A stretch of 12,622 nt of DNA from Candidatus Omnitrophota bacterium (GTDB lineage Bacteria; Omnitrophota; Gorgyraeia; Aquiviventales; Aquiviventaceae), in NCBI GenBank assembly GCA_016206675.1, contig JACQRD010000041.1:1-12622 (forward strand), read 5' to 3'. The position numbers and the translations under genes were made by a program. Each line of letters starts with the position of its first letter. Position 1 is the stretch's first letter. Positions 1 to 12,000 of this stretch are shown piece after piece. The notes under the pieces are model-generated. The model had not been told where the DNA came from. It saw only the letters and a list, made by a program, of their open reading frames with translations, and did not search any database.

Positions 1-1
1 C

Positions 2-3000
2 GACGATCCGTGGCTCAACGGGTTGGATGAGTTCGTCATGATGGCCTCCCTCTTTGCACGCAAAGTCGCCCGCGACGGCCAGAAGGAGGGGCGCCGCCGC
101 ACCATCACCCTCGACTTCGGATGGCTGCTGCTCGGCGGCATCGCCGCCTTCGTGCTGTTTGCCTTCTATGGAGGCCTGGTGACGTTGGCGGCCGCCGTCA
201 CCACCTGGATCGGCTGGGCCATGTGGCGCCGCCGGGATGGCCAGCGCGTAATTTCGGAGGCGACGCGCGACTTCGAAGACAGCAACCTCACCTTCGAGCG
301 GCTGGAGCGGTACTTCACCGAGTATGCCGGCCTGCTCAGGAAGGCCATGGCCCGCGGCGACCAGGCGGAGTTTGAGCGGCTGCTGCGGCAGATGGGGGTG
401 CGGCCGCGCGCGCAGATGCTGGATCCGACCCGGATCGATCTGGCCTACTTCGACACGCACGATACGTTTCCTGACGGCAAGACCGCCAAGCTGCCTGTTG
501 AGGAGGTGATGCGCCACTTCCTCGATGAAATGGGCAGCAGCCCGGATCTCTTCGACAGCTTCGCTGCGCGCTACCAGGCATTCAAGTCACGGGAAGAGAT
601 GCGGCCGGCGCACTGGGTGGCGATCATCTTCGCGCGCTTTTTGCCGTACGGCATCGTGACGTCGTGGGGCGGATTGACCTTCCGCAGCTGGTTCATGCAC
701 ACCGAAATCGCCCCGTCGGTGTCGATGAGCGAGTACGCCTGGTCGCTGCTGGCGGCTCCGGGCTGGTGGTGGGCCGTCGGCATCCTAGGCTCATTGCTGG
801 TGGCGGCAAGCTGGGCCTCCGCGTATTGGCGGCGCTACCGCCTGCAGCATGGCACCGCGCAGGTGATCACCGGCCGGCCCACGCCGTGGCGGCGCGTCTC
901 GGCGGCCATGGCGCAAGCGGTGTCGGCCACGGCGCCGCAAGCGCGTGCCGATCTCCAGCGGGTGCGGACGGCGCTGCAGGCGGCCGCCCCACAGTCGCCC
1001 GTTGCGGCCTTGGCACTGCGCGCGGCTCAGGGCGCTGCAACGGCAGCGCGTGCCGCGGCCGCCGCGCTGCGGCCCTATGCCGCGAGCGTCGATCAGCGGT
1101 TGGCTGCGCTTTCGCCGGACCGGTGGCTGTACGGTCTCTCGTGGCTGGTCCGGGTGGCCTTCTTGGTGGGGTTGCTGGGGGTCATGCAGTCCATGACGCC
1201 GGCCGCCCGCCTGGACTTCGCGCCGGAAAAATTAGGGCTGATCTGGTTCGTGCAGGGCATGATTGCTCTTGAGCTCATGGGATTAGTGCTGCCGTTGGTC
1301 GCCAACCGGATTGCGCCCTTTCGCTTCAAGATCGGCGCCATCGAGTTGGACCCGAACATCTCCCACCAGGTGCGCCCGACCTCCATCTTCTGGCTCAGCG
1401 CGCGCTACTTCTTCAGTTTGGTGGCCCCTTCAGGTGGAGCGAGCATTTTCGCGGCGATTGTTTCGTGGAGCGCGCTGTTCACCATTTCCTATGGAGCCGG
1501 CGTGCTGACCATCGGGGCGGTCTGGCCCTGGTTCCATCAACATTCACTGGCCCTGTGGGAGCCGGGTGTGGTCGGCGCCAGCCAGTGGATGCGGGCTACC
1601 CAGCTGCTCTTCGGCTTTGCCAGCCTGGTCAACACCATGTTCATGCAGGCCTATTCGCTTTTCCTGGGGCTGACGGTGCTCTCCGGCATGATCGCCTTTC
1701 TGTGGGCGAAGCCGCTGCGCTGGGTACTGGTGGGGATTCCCGGCATGGTGCTGCTCCACCATCTGACCCAGCCGGCGATCAGCCTGTTCTGGAAGTTCGC
1801 GAGCATTACCTCGGATGAGGAGTATCTCACCTTCCTGGGGTGGGGAGTTGACCGTGTGGTGTCGGTGACCTCCAATCAGCTGCTTGGCATGGCGGCCGAC
1901 TTCTGGCAGCGGTTGTCGCAGACGCTCACCCTCCAGTCTGACAGCTGGGTCGCTCTGGCGATCGGGACGTTGAGCGTGATCGGTTTCGTGCGGCAGGTGA
2001 TGATGCCGCTGGTGCAGGAGCGGGACCGCCGCCGGTCGCTGGCCAGCAAGGCGAAGACGTTAATCGCGCTGCCCTCGGTCGACCGCCTCAGCTCGCACGT
2101 GTTCTACCCGTTGCCGAAGGGTGTCACTGATCCGGTGCAGTTTGCGACCAACAAGATGCTCGGCTTCTGGCGCTACCTGCGCGACCATGCCGACAGCCCG
2201 GAGATTCATGCCTTCCGGGATGCGCTCGGTCTGGGGCCTGGCAGCGAAGAGCGGCAACTGCACGAGTGGTTCACCGCGCTGCATCAGGCGGAGTGGAACG
2301 CCCGGGTGACGCTGTGGCATCCAGTGCAGCTGGACCGGCCAAGCCTTGGCCGGCTCTACCTCCGGCACGACCCGGCCCAGCGCGAGATGATTGAACGCGC
2401 ATGGCATCTGCGCAACCAGCTCTTCCTTTCCATGGGTGGCACCAACGAATCGCTGCACACCGGCTACAATCTGGTGGCCCGCGCCATCGCCGCCCAGGAG
2501 GCCGGGCTGGCAGGGAAGCTGCGCTTCCTCTTGATTCTGAACAAGTACAACCCGAACCAGCCTCGGCCATCGGAAATGATGCTGCGCAACCCGGCCACGG
2601 AATCGGAGTTGACCCAGCGGGCGCATCTGGCCGCGCTGCTGGAGCAGTTCGGCGTCGAGGCGGATTCCAAGGCCGACTGGACGCCGTTTGCCTGGAAGGC
2701 CGGCGCGGTCAATGCCACCGCCATGATCGATCCTGAGGTCACGGCGGAGGCGCGGCGGCTCTTCACCGACGTGCGCTCGATGGAAATGATGGACCGCCAG
2801 GAGATGGCCAACGATCTGGCCTCATGGGTGCGCAAGATCCATCGGGCACGCGGCAATCCGCATCTGGTCACCATCGTGCAGGAGCGCAGCGTGTCGAGCG
2901 CGCTGGGAAGCGCGCCGATCTCCGGTACCGGGCGCGATGTGGAGCAGGGGCATACCCTCTCGGCCCAGCGGGGCTTAAGCCAGGTGATGGGCGGGGCCTC

Positions 3001-6000
3001 CGGTGACTTCCTGCTGACCGGCTGGGGTAGCGGACAGCGCATCCTGGAAGAGGAGCTGCAGTTGGCCTTCGCCAAAGTGCATGAGTACGAGGTCGCACCG
3101 GTGACCACCCGGATGGTGGCCCAGGAGATCTTGGAGCACGTCGAGCGCTATCAGGGCTTGTGGAAGCTGTGGGGCTTCGTGAAAGGCACGTCGCTGGCCC
3201 TGTGGAACATGCGCTTCGGCCTGAAAATCTTCGCCACCAACTCCTGGGGGCCGAGCGAAGACCTTGAGGCGGGAGAAAAGACCGCGGCGGCCTATTCCAG
3301 CCTTGGCGAGATCCCGCGCTCCTCAACCGGCGAAGGGCTGCACCACAAGACGCGCGAGCGCGCTTCCCACATCTCCTGGTTTGCCGCCTACGCCCGGTGG
3401 GCGGGCGGAGCGCTGCTGGCCGCGCACGATCTGACGATGCAGAGTATCACCGCCTTCGGGCCCTTCTCGGTCTTCGCCAAGGAGATGCGCGCCTTCAGCG
3501 GCACCTTCTTCAGCGGCACCTTCTTTTTCTTCTTCAACGTGGCGTTCATGCCCTTCGCCGTGTGGTGGGATCTGACCCCGTTCTCCGGCGCCTTGCTGCT
3601 CTTGTGGCTGCCCGGCATGCTCCACAACCAGATGCTGGCGATGCACAAGCTGCCGGCCTTTATCCAGAGCAAGGGGTGGGTGCTGGGCAGCACCGCCTGG
3701 GCTGCCGAGCGGTGGCATGACTTGCAGATCTTCTCCATCCAGTCCGCCGTCCACCTGTTGGGCCAGGTCAACCGCATGGCGCTGGCCTTCACGCTCGGCG
3801 GCGAGGCGGAACGGCATCAGCACGGTTTGCGGATGTGGCAAGCTATTCGCGGCCGACGCACCGCCATCTTCAGCCACCAGCCGCTACGGAATCTGCAAAC
3901 CGGCGAAACGACCCGGCCCAGTCCCCGTGCACAAACGGTAGCCAGCAGCGGCCATAGGTTCGTGCGCTGGGGGTGGGTGCTCCGGGCCGATTTCTGGCAT
4001 CTCATCGTGCTGCTCGGCCAGGGGGAAAGGACGCGTCCGGTCGCCCTGGCGGTTGTACGCCGCCTGACCGGCTCAGATGATCTTGACGTCGCCAGACGGC
4101 AGCGCAATGAAGCGGTGCGCGCCGCCCTCTGGCGCGGGGCGCAAGCCCGCGCGCAATGGGAAGAGGCCAGGCAGACAGCGGCCCAACTCACCGTCAGGGA
4201 ACGGGAAGCGTACAAGGTGCAGCCATTCCCTGAGTATCAAAGCGTGGCGAACATCCGGACCGTCTTCTGGATGGGTGCGGTGCTCAGCGCGCTGAACCTG
4301 ATCTCGCTCGCCCAGTTGGAAGCCATCAACGCGCTGCTGCTGTTTCCAACGCTGATCTTCTCCTTCTCGCTGATGGCCGCGCCCTTCCGGCACAGCGCGA
4401 AGTGGGGCATGAGCCTCGGCGCCTGGGAGTACGGCGCCCGAGCTTCCGGATGGCTGCTGGCGGGCCTCATCGCCACCTCCGTCTCCTTCGCCATCCGCTT
4501 CGGGATGGCGATGCCGGTGTCATGGGTGGGGGCCTTAGGGCTGCTGGTTGGGCTGTGGGCGTTCTATGGCCGCGTGTACGTGCCGATGCAGCAGCGGTAC
4601 GAACATCAGTTGAGTCGGGCGGAGGAGTCTGACGGCAACTACGATCTGGTCAGCCGTACCCTAGGCCGCCAGCTGCGCCTGACGTCGGAGTTCTTCCGCT
4701 CCCTCGTGATGGGCGCCGGCACGCTGACGTGGGTCTTCATCGTGCCGATGCCGCCGCTGTGGGTGTTCAAGTCCGGCCCGTATCTGGTGGCCCTGCCGTT
4801 TACAACCGTGCTGGTCGGCCTGATCGTCGCGGTGGCCGGAGTCATCGCAGCCGGGACCATCGCGCGCTACGGCATGCACGTCAGCATGTGGCGCGTTGAG
4901 CGCGCGTACGTGAGGGCGTGGCGGCGCTACCAGCGCACCAAGGCATCGCTGCCGCTGGCGCAGCGCACCCGCATCGACGCGCTCTTCACCAAGATCGAAA
5001 CGCACATCGCGATGAAGGAGCCCAAGTACGCCCGCGTGCACCTGCGGCAGATCCGCCGCGAGCTTGGTCGCTGGACAGCCCAGCAGCGTGAAGCACCTCC
5101 AGCTCCCACTGTACCGGAAGCGGATGTGGAGACGCTGCTGGACCGCACGCGCCGCAGCCAGGGAACTGCCGCCGGGCCGATTCGGCGGAAGCGGGGTGGG
5201 GTGCTCGAGGTCGTAGGGCAAGGGGTGATGACGAAGGACGGCGCGCTGCAGGCGACGGATGTGGCGAGCGGGAAAGACCGCTGGGTGAAGGATCTGCTCT
5301 CTGCGATGACCGCCGATTTGACCTCGCTCATCTGCAAGGCGTGCGACTGGAGCGGAGTGTCGCTGCAGGTGGTGCGTGGCAATGACCGCCTGGCCCACTT
5401 TGAGCGGTCCGGCAAGACGATCGCCTTGGATGTCGATCTTCTGGAGGCGCTCAGCGATGCGAAGACGGCGGAGGCCGCCCGCGCATTGGCGACTGTGGAG
5501 CTGACCCATGAGCTGCGGCACGCGATGCTCGAGCTGCGCGCGGGTCGCTCACCGCCCCGGCCCGACGATACCTCTCACCGGGGCGGGCCGGCGCTGGAAG
5601 AGCTCATCATCTCCCTCCTTGAAGTGCAGGACTTCCTGCGCGCCGACGTTTCCATCCGCGAATCCATCCTGAAGTTGCTCGCCGCCGACAACGATTATGA
5701 CGACCAGCAGTTCGGCGAGAAGGTCCTCCGCACCGCCCACGAGCACGGCCTCGAAGCTGCCCTCACGCCGCTCATCGGCTATCTAACCGACACACGCATC
5801 TATCCCCAGCTGGCCGACTCCTTCGCCGCGCTGCGTAGCCAGACGCCTGATGAGTTACGCCGTCTGATCAACTCCCTCAACCTCAACATCGACGCCGCCA
5901 CGCTGCGCCAACTGGCGGTGATCCTCACGGTGGCCAAGCCTCCCAGGGGCAACGGACCTGACTCCGGCGGGCTCTTCCCAACAGGCGGGCAACGCGGGAT

Positions 6001-9000
6001 TCTGACGCCAACACCGCGGATGATACTCTTCCTCGGGACCGCATCGGTTGGCGCCGGCTGGCTGGGGCAGTTCGTGGCACAGGTGCTAGCCCGCGGGGAG
6101 CTGCTCAGCGCGCTGGCGTCCGTCAGTGTGACGGTCTTGGCCGGTGCTGCGGCAGCAGCGGCCTTGTGGTGGTGGCGGGGCACGCTCGGCAAGTCCCGAG
6201 AGACGACAGCTCCACCTCCCGCACCGACCGCGCCCGCTCCAAAAGCAGCCAAGCAGTATGCGGCAGCCACGGGCGAGGCGTCTTCTTCTGGCTCAGTGAA
6301 GGAAGCGCTACCTCAAGGCGCGTCGTGGCTCGATCCGGAGCTGCGCATCCGCAACTATCGTGTCGGCTTGTTCTACCAACGCTGGCTGGCGTGGGCGGAG
6401 ACGCCGCTCACGTTCTTCCTGACAGACTGGCTCCTGCCGCTTGACACTCAGGGCTGGGAGGTCCTGTTCATGCCTGCGCTGTTCCTGGCGCCGCATGGGC
6501 TGCTTAATCGCAACGCCCTGCTGACGCGCGGCCTCTGGCGGCTGGTAGCGGCGACGACCGGCCTGGGATTTCTGGACGCTGGAGACGCCGCCATCACGCC
6601 CCTGGCCTTGATCATGCTCACACTGTGGCACTGGCGCCTCGATTGGCGCGCCGCCCGGACGGATGACCACCGCCGCGATCTTGGATCCCGCGAGGAGCGC
6701 GCGGTCAATGCCGAGATCGATCAGGCGCAGCGTGAAGGCCGAGGCCGGCTCTTGCAAGGGAGCCACCGCCTGCACCACTGGCTGCGAGGTAGGCCCCAGG
6801 AACTCCACCTGTTGCGCGAGGCTCTGGCGCTGCTGCACGACCATCCCGACGTCATCCTGCCGCATGGCTTGGGCACGCTCCGTATGGCAGAAGTGCTGCC
6901 GACGGTGAATATTATCCTCATCGATCCGAAAGCCCACGCGCCGCCTGGCCTGTGGTTCAGGAACCGGCGCACCTTCCAAGTCTCTCACGTCGGCGCCGTG
7001 CGCCATGCCATCTATCTTGACGCGCTCACCTTCCATCACCTGACCCCGCGGCAGCGCGCGGCGCTCCTCCTGCATGATCTGATTCTCCTCACGACGAAGG
7101 AACGCTCCCGCGTTCGCTGGGGCTGGCTCGCCCCCATTTCCGGGCGGCGGTGGCGATTCATGGCGTGGCGGTCGGCGCTTGTGCAGGCAGCCCGCCACCG
7201 CGCGGAGGAAGTTGAGCGATCGTTCATCGGTGCCGGCGCCTCCGGCCAAGGCAGTCAGTTGGACGACGCGATCGATGAGCTCTTCTCCTACGCCCTCGAC
7301 CATTGGCTACACGTCAGTACAGACCACTTCTATCTGGACGAGCGGACCAGTCAGCTCGAGAACCGGCGGCCAGGCCACCTGCCGGTCTTCGGCGCGGCAC
7401 TGCGCAACAACCCCTATTACATGAATGTCGAGAACGTAATGGCCGCCTTGGGGCAGGCCAGCACGCTGTATCTCGATGAGCTCGATATCGCCGGAGCGGT
7501 TCGGCTGCCCGGGGCGATTTTGCGGGGCACGGTTCGGATCACCTGCCGCGATCCCGGCGAGGATGGCGCCTTCAACCTGGACAGTACGGAGGCGCGCGCG
7601 GCCCTTGGCATGCGAGGCAACGCGCCCCTCATCCTGGAAGATGTCTCCATCTACATCAGCCCTGGCGGCCATATCAGCACGACCCACATTGCGCGCGAAG
7701 CCGCACACCGCCTGCCACTCGGTTCTGCGCGGCGCAAGCTCGAGCGTGCGCTGCGCCCGACGTACAAGGCCGCGCTGTTCGATCTGGACGGCACCTTAAC
7801 CGTTGCGGGCCGCGATCTGCCGCTCGAAGCGGTTGAGCTGCTGATCGAGTTGCTGCGGGCCGGCGTGCCGGTTGGGATCATTACCGCGCGCAGCCTCCAC
7901 GGCGATCGCCAGGGCAAAGGGGCAAAGGCCTCGGCGGTGATCGAGGCAGTCACGGCGTACCTGGTTGCGGATAGGATGTCAGCGGATGAGCGCGAGCGCC
8001 TGCTGCGCCTGCTCTACCTCCTCCCAGAGAATGGCAGCTACCTCGTGCGCGCAAGCAAGCCTCAACGGATCGTCCCCCTGCTGCATTTGCCTAAGAAGCA
8101 AATCCCGGCCCAGGATGAAGTCTTCGTTGGCATGGTGGAGCGGCAAGTCCAGGAATGGGCGTACCAGCGAAGCCTCACGTTGGCAGCGGCTACGGTTGGC
8201 CGGAAGGAGTACACCATCTCCCTTCGGCAGGTGTCGCGCGAACACCTTGAGAGCCTGGCGCGCGCGATTCGCTATCTGATTCGATCGCGTCATGAGCCCT
8301 ACCTTGTCACCCGCACGGCGGATAGCCTGGATATCGAACCGCCTGGCGGCGGCAAGGGGCTGGGCCTCCAAGGGTTCCTCGCCACCTTGAGGGAGGACTT
8401 CCCGCATGAGGCAATTGCGCACGAAGAGATCGCGACGTTCGGTGACCGCGGCGATCGCGCCGGAGCGGACTTCCCCATGCTGAATCGGCTTGGCGGTTTT
8501 TCGGTCGGCGAAGCGGATCCAAGCTCGCCGCAGGCGCCGGTGGCAGATGTCGTTGGCCTGCGGGGATGGCCGGCCACCCAGTGGGTGCTTGGGCGGCTCG
8601 CATTCACCCATCGACCGCGAGAGGCCGCTGCGCGCTTCTCGTTGTGGGATCGCCCCGCGCTCATTGCGGTCGCGATCGTGACAGGCCTCGTGGTCGGCGG
8701 CGCGATTGTCATGAGCCGCTCGTGGTTGGAGGCCATCCCACCCATCTTGGCCGCGCTGTTCGGCGCGTACCTCGTGGCGAGGCAGGCGGTGAGTGGGCAG
8801 CTTCAGCATGAATGGCGATATATCTGGGGCCGGCTCGCGAGGCCGCCGAAAGTGTTGCGTGACCGATTCACCGACCTCAGAGAAACCGAAGACCCCGGCG
8901 TGAGTGCGACCCGCACCTTCACGGCCCGGTTCCGCGAACCAGGGCAACACCGCAACCGCCTCTTCATTAAGTACTCGGATGTGACAGACAGCTTCGATGG

Positions 9001-12000
9001 GAACGACCGGCGCTGGCTCGAGGCCCAGGCCAAGCGGCTGCTGGAGGTTGAGGGGGAGCTGCCTCCGTCGGTGCGCGCGCTCTTCCCCTCCGTGCTGGCG
9101 TTTGAGAGCACGCCGGATTACGCGTACTACGTCATGCCGTTGTACCCACGCAGCCGCAGCTTTGCCCAGTATTTCTTGGAGCGGCCGTACGGCACCACGA
9201 GCGGCTTCGAGGCGCGCGTCAGCCGCATCTTCGCGGCGCTGGCCGAGCAGTTCTACGGCCCTCACCTGGTCCCGGGCCGTCGCGGCTATGTCCGGCGCGC
9301 CTACCTCGAGCGGATGCGAGCTCGCCTGGCCAGCGCCCAGCAGCACACCGGCGCGGCGCATGATCGGATGCTGCGCGGCCATCCCGTCACGATCGGCGGG
9401 ACGCAGTATGCCAATGTCTCCTATTGGTTCGAGGAGCTGATGCGGCAGGAGCGCATCGTGATCAACGGCCGCGTGTATCCCAATCTGCCACGGCTCCTTG
9501 AGGCGCTGGAGCGTGAGGCGGCCTGGCTTGAGGAGTTAGAACCGCAGCAGTTGGTCACCTGGTACCACGGGGACCTTACCATCGAAAACATGCTGATCGA
9601 CATGGACGGGCGCGTCCGGCTCATGGATATGCGCACCACCGGCATGCCCGACGGCCTCGGCGACATCGTCTACGATCTGGGCAAGTTCGCCTTCAGCTTC
9701 CTCTATACGCTCGTCCATGCACGGCAGATCCAGGCAGATGTCACGATATCCGTGGATGAGCGGCTGCCCCGCGTGAGGCTGCGGATGAATCGTCAGCATC
9801 CCGGTGTGGGACGGATGCTCGACTTCGATGACCAGCTCATGGATTGGCTGGAGCGCCAGCCCGACCTCATGCGCCTGCTGTCAGCCGACGCGAACTGGCA
9901 GGAGCGGCTCGAACTGGCCCGGGCGGTCCACTTGGTGAGTACGATCCCCTCGATGCTCAATGTCGATCCGACCGGTCAGCGGGCGATGGCCATGTACGCG
10001 GTCGGCACCGTGATGCTCGCCGAAGTCCTCAGCAAGTATGGGGTGATCGACTTGCCGCACCCGTGGCCGACCACAGTGGCGCAGCTGGCTGAAGACCTCA
10101 CGCCGGAGCAGCGGAAGACCATCGAGCGACCGAGTAGCGGCTCATGGTTCGCCAACCGCACCTACATCCGCGGGGTTGCCTGGCTCCTCGAGACCTTGGG
10201 GCTCTACCTCGGGCTGACCTGGGCGCTGCCCGGGCAGGAGGGCTGGGTCGGGGTGCTCTACCCGCTGCTGTTCCTCGTGCTGCACGTCTTCAACCGGGAC
10301 ATCCGCCAGGCGGTGCGCGAGCGCAACTGGGTGGTCTTACGCTACGTCCTCTGGCTCACCGCAGCAAAGGGCGTCGTGGGGTTACTGATGCCTTGGGTGG
10401 GTATGGAGAACATGACGTGGCCGGTTCGCGCCTTGAGCATTGCGCACCTGCTGGTAAACACTTGGCCACTCGTCTTGCGGATGCTGGCTCGACTGGGATG
10501 GCGAGGCCCAGAGCTGCGCGCCATTTGGAAGCACCTTCAGGCTGGCACGAGTAAGTTCGCGTACCTCGGCCGGGATGCAGGCCGCGACCGGCTGGGCGCG
10601 TTCAAGATCTTCGGACGGCTCCTCGATGACCCCGCCATCCTCACCCGAGAGCTGCAGGATTACATTGGCCCGCTTGCGCAGCGCCAGCATCTGGTGGTGG
10701 GGGCGATGGGCGGGGCGAGCCTGTCCATGAAGACGTACCTGCAGGTCGCGCCGTTTACCGAGGCGCTGACGGCTCAGGGCCGCTCCTGGAACCTGATGGA
10801 CTCCACCAATCCCGCGACCATCGACGCCTTCTGGCGCAATCTGACCGGCCGCCCCGATCCGACGATCGACGAGCGCCGCCAGGCCCTGGCGCAAACCACA
10901 GCGCTCTTCGTCAGCGAATCCGGTAGGACCGTGGAAACCGAGTCGTTCTTCGACTACCTGACCGCCGCGTGCCAGGAGGTCGGGCTGGATCCAACCCAGC
11001 ACGTGATTCTCCTGACGCACGCTGGCTCAGGCATGCAGACCGGTGCGAAGTATGCGGCGTATCGAAAGGTAGACATCCAGATCGACGGCGGCACGGACAT
11101 CGGAGGACGCTTCATGCCGCCAGGGGTCCGGGCCTCCCTCTGGCTCTTGGGGATCTTGGTCGACGATCAGCTCCCGCGCGTGCTGGCGGTCGCGCGTGCC
11201 ATGCACGCGTATCGGGACGCGGCGAAAGATCCGTGGCTGGCGGCCGGTGTTCGTCTGGCGGAGCTGGCGCAGGGCGGCCGAGACATGGTCAGCTTCCTGT
11301 GGCCCGCAAGCCTGCAGGCGATGCACACCGGCACCAAGCAGCTCTTTGAAGAATCACTCGGGAAAGACTTGAAGGGCGTCACGCTCGTGTCGGAGCTTCC
11401 AGCGCGAGAGAACCTCGTGCTGGCGAACAAGAGCCGGCGAGTATTCATCCATGTACGCATCGAGGGGCAGCCAGATGAGTTTGCAGCCTACCTCGATGAG
11501 GCGAGGACTCTTGGCTACGAGGTGCTCGACCTGGTGATCCCGCCTGTTCCTGCGACGGCATTCGCGCTCGATGAGACCGCCGCGCAAGCAGTCCTCGTGA
11601 GCGCCGCCTTCTTCGGTGCTCAGAAGACCGTGGCGGCACTGGCATGGGTCTGGGACATCAACCTCGTCACGCAGCCTGGGGTGGACGGCTACAAACGTGC
11701 CATGCTGGCAGCCCGTGGGGATGCTCCGCTTCAGGATCTGTTGGGAGGGCTTGATGAAGCGAACCATCTCACATGGGAGGGCCTGCACATTGTGCTGGAT
11801 GGGTTGTTGCCGATGCTGGATTCGCGCGATCGAGAGGAGATCGCGGCCCTGCGTGACGGGCTGAGCGCGCCGGCACTGGTGGCGGAGCTCATCCGCCGTG
11901 CAATGCGCTCGCGCGCACCAGTGGAGTCGCTGAAGCTCCGCTCCTATGAGCGGCTGACTCCCGACTGGCGGGCGCAGCTTGAGGCCGTGGCCGACGCGCT

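Noticed and set aside
664..1272. Open frame on the + strand, frame 1 (202 codons)
   Set aside because: Gly/Ala/Arg-rich translation typical of an out-of-frame GC-rich reading; the frame from base 2 in the same place gives coherent membrane helices.
4241..4880. ABC exporter transmembrane half
   Set aside because: Six helices in two groups recall an exporter, but no Walker A, signature or Walker B motifs follow, and the helices carry no family-specific motif.
4661..5521. Open frame on the - strand (286 codons)
   Set aside because: Arg/His/Leu-rich with no motif; it spans a membrane-to-linker boundary of the real + strand frame and is best explained as a mirror of its codon bias.
6845..6880. 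GLGT near residue 2284 as the nucleotide loop of a UGPase
   Set aside because: It lacks the preceding hydrophobic strand and the LxGGxGTRxG form, and the nucleotidyltransferase motifs that should follow are absent. Chance match.
6308..7303. Open frame on the - strand (331 codons)
   Set aside because: Low-complexity Arg/Gln/Glu/Ala composition, no domain or ribosome binding site recognised, and it lies wholly opposite the membrane and degenerate zincin segments of the giant gene.
7979..9382. Long open frame on the - strand (467 codons) opposite the HAD and kinase modules
   Set aside because: Its translation is rich in Arg, Gln, His, Ala and Pro with no recognisable domain, while the + strand of the same DNA encodes clear HAD and kinase motifs. 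Long antisense frames are expected in GC-rich coding DNA with biased third positions.
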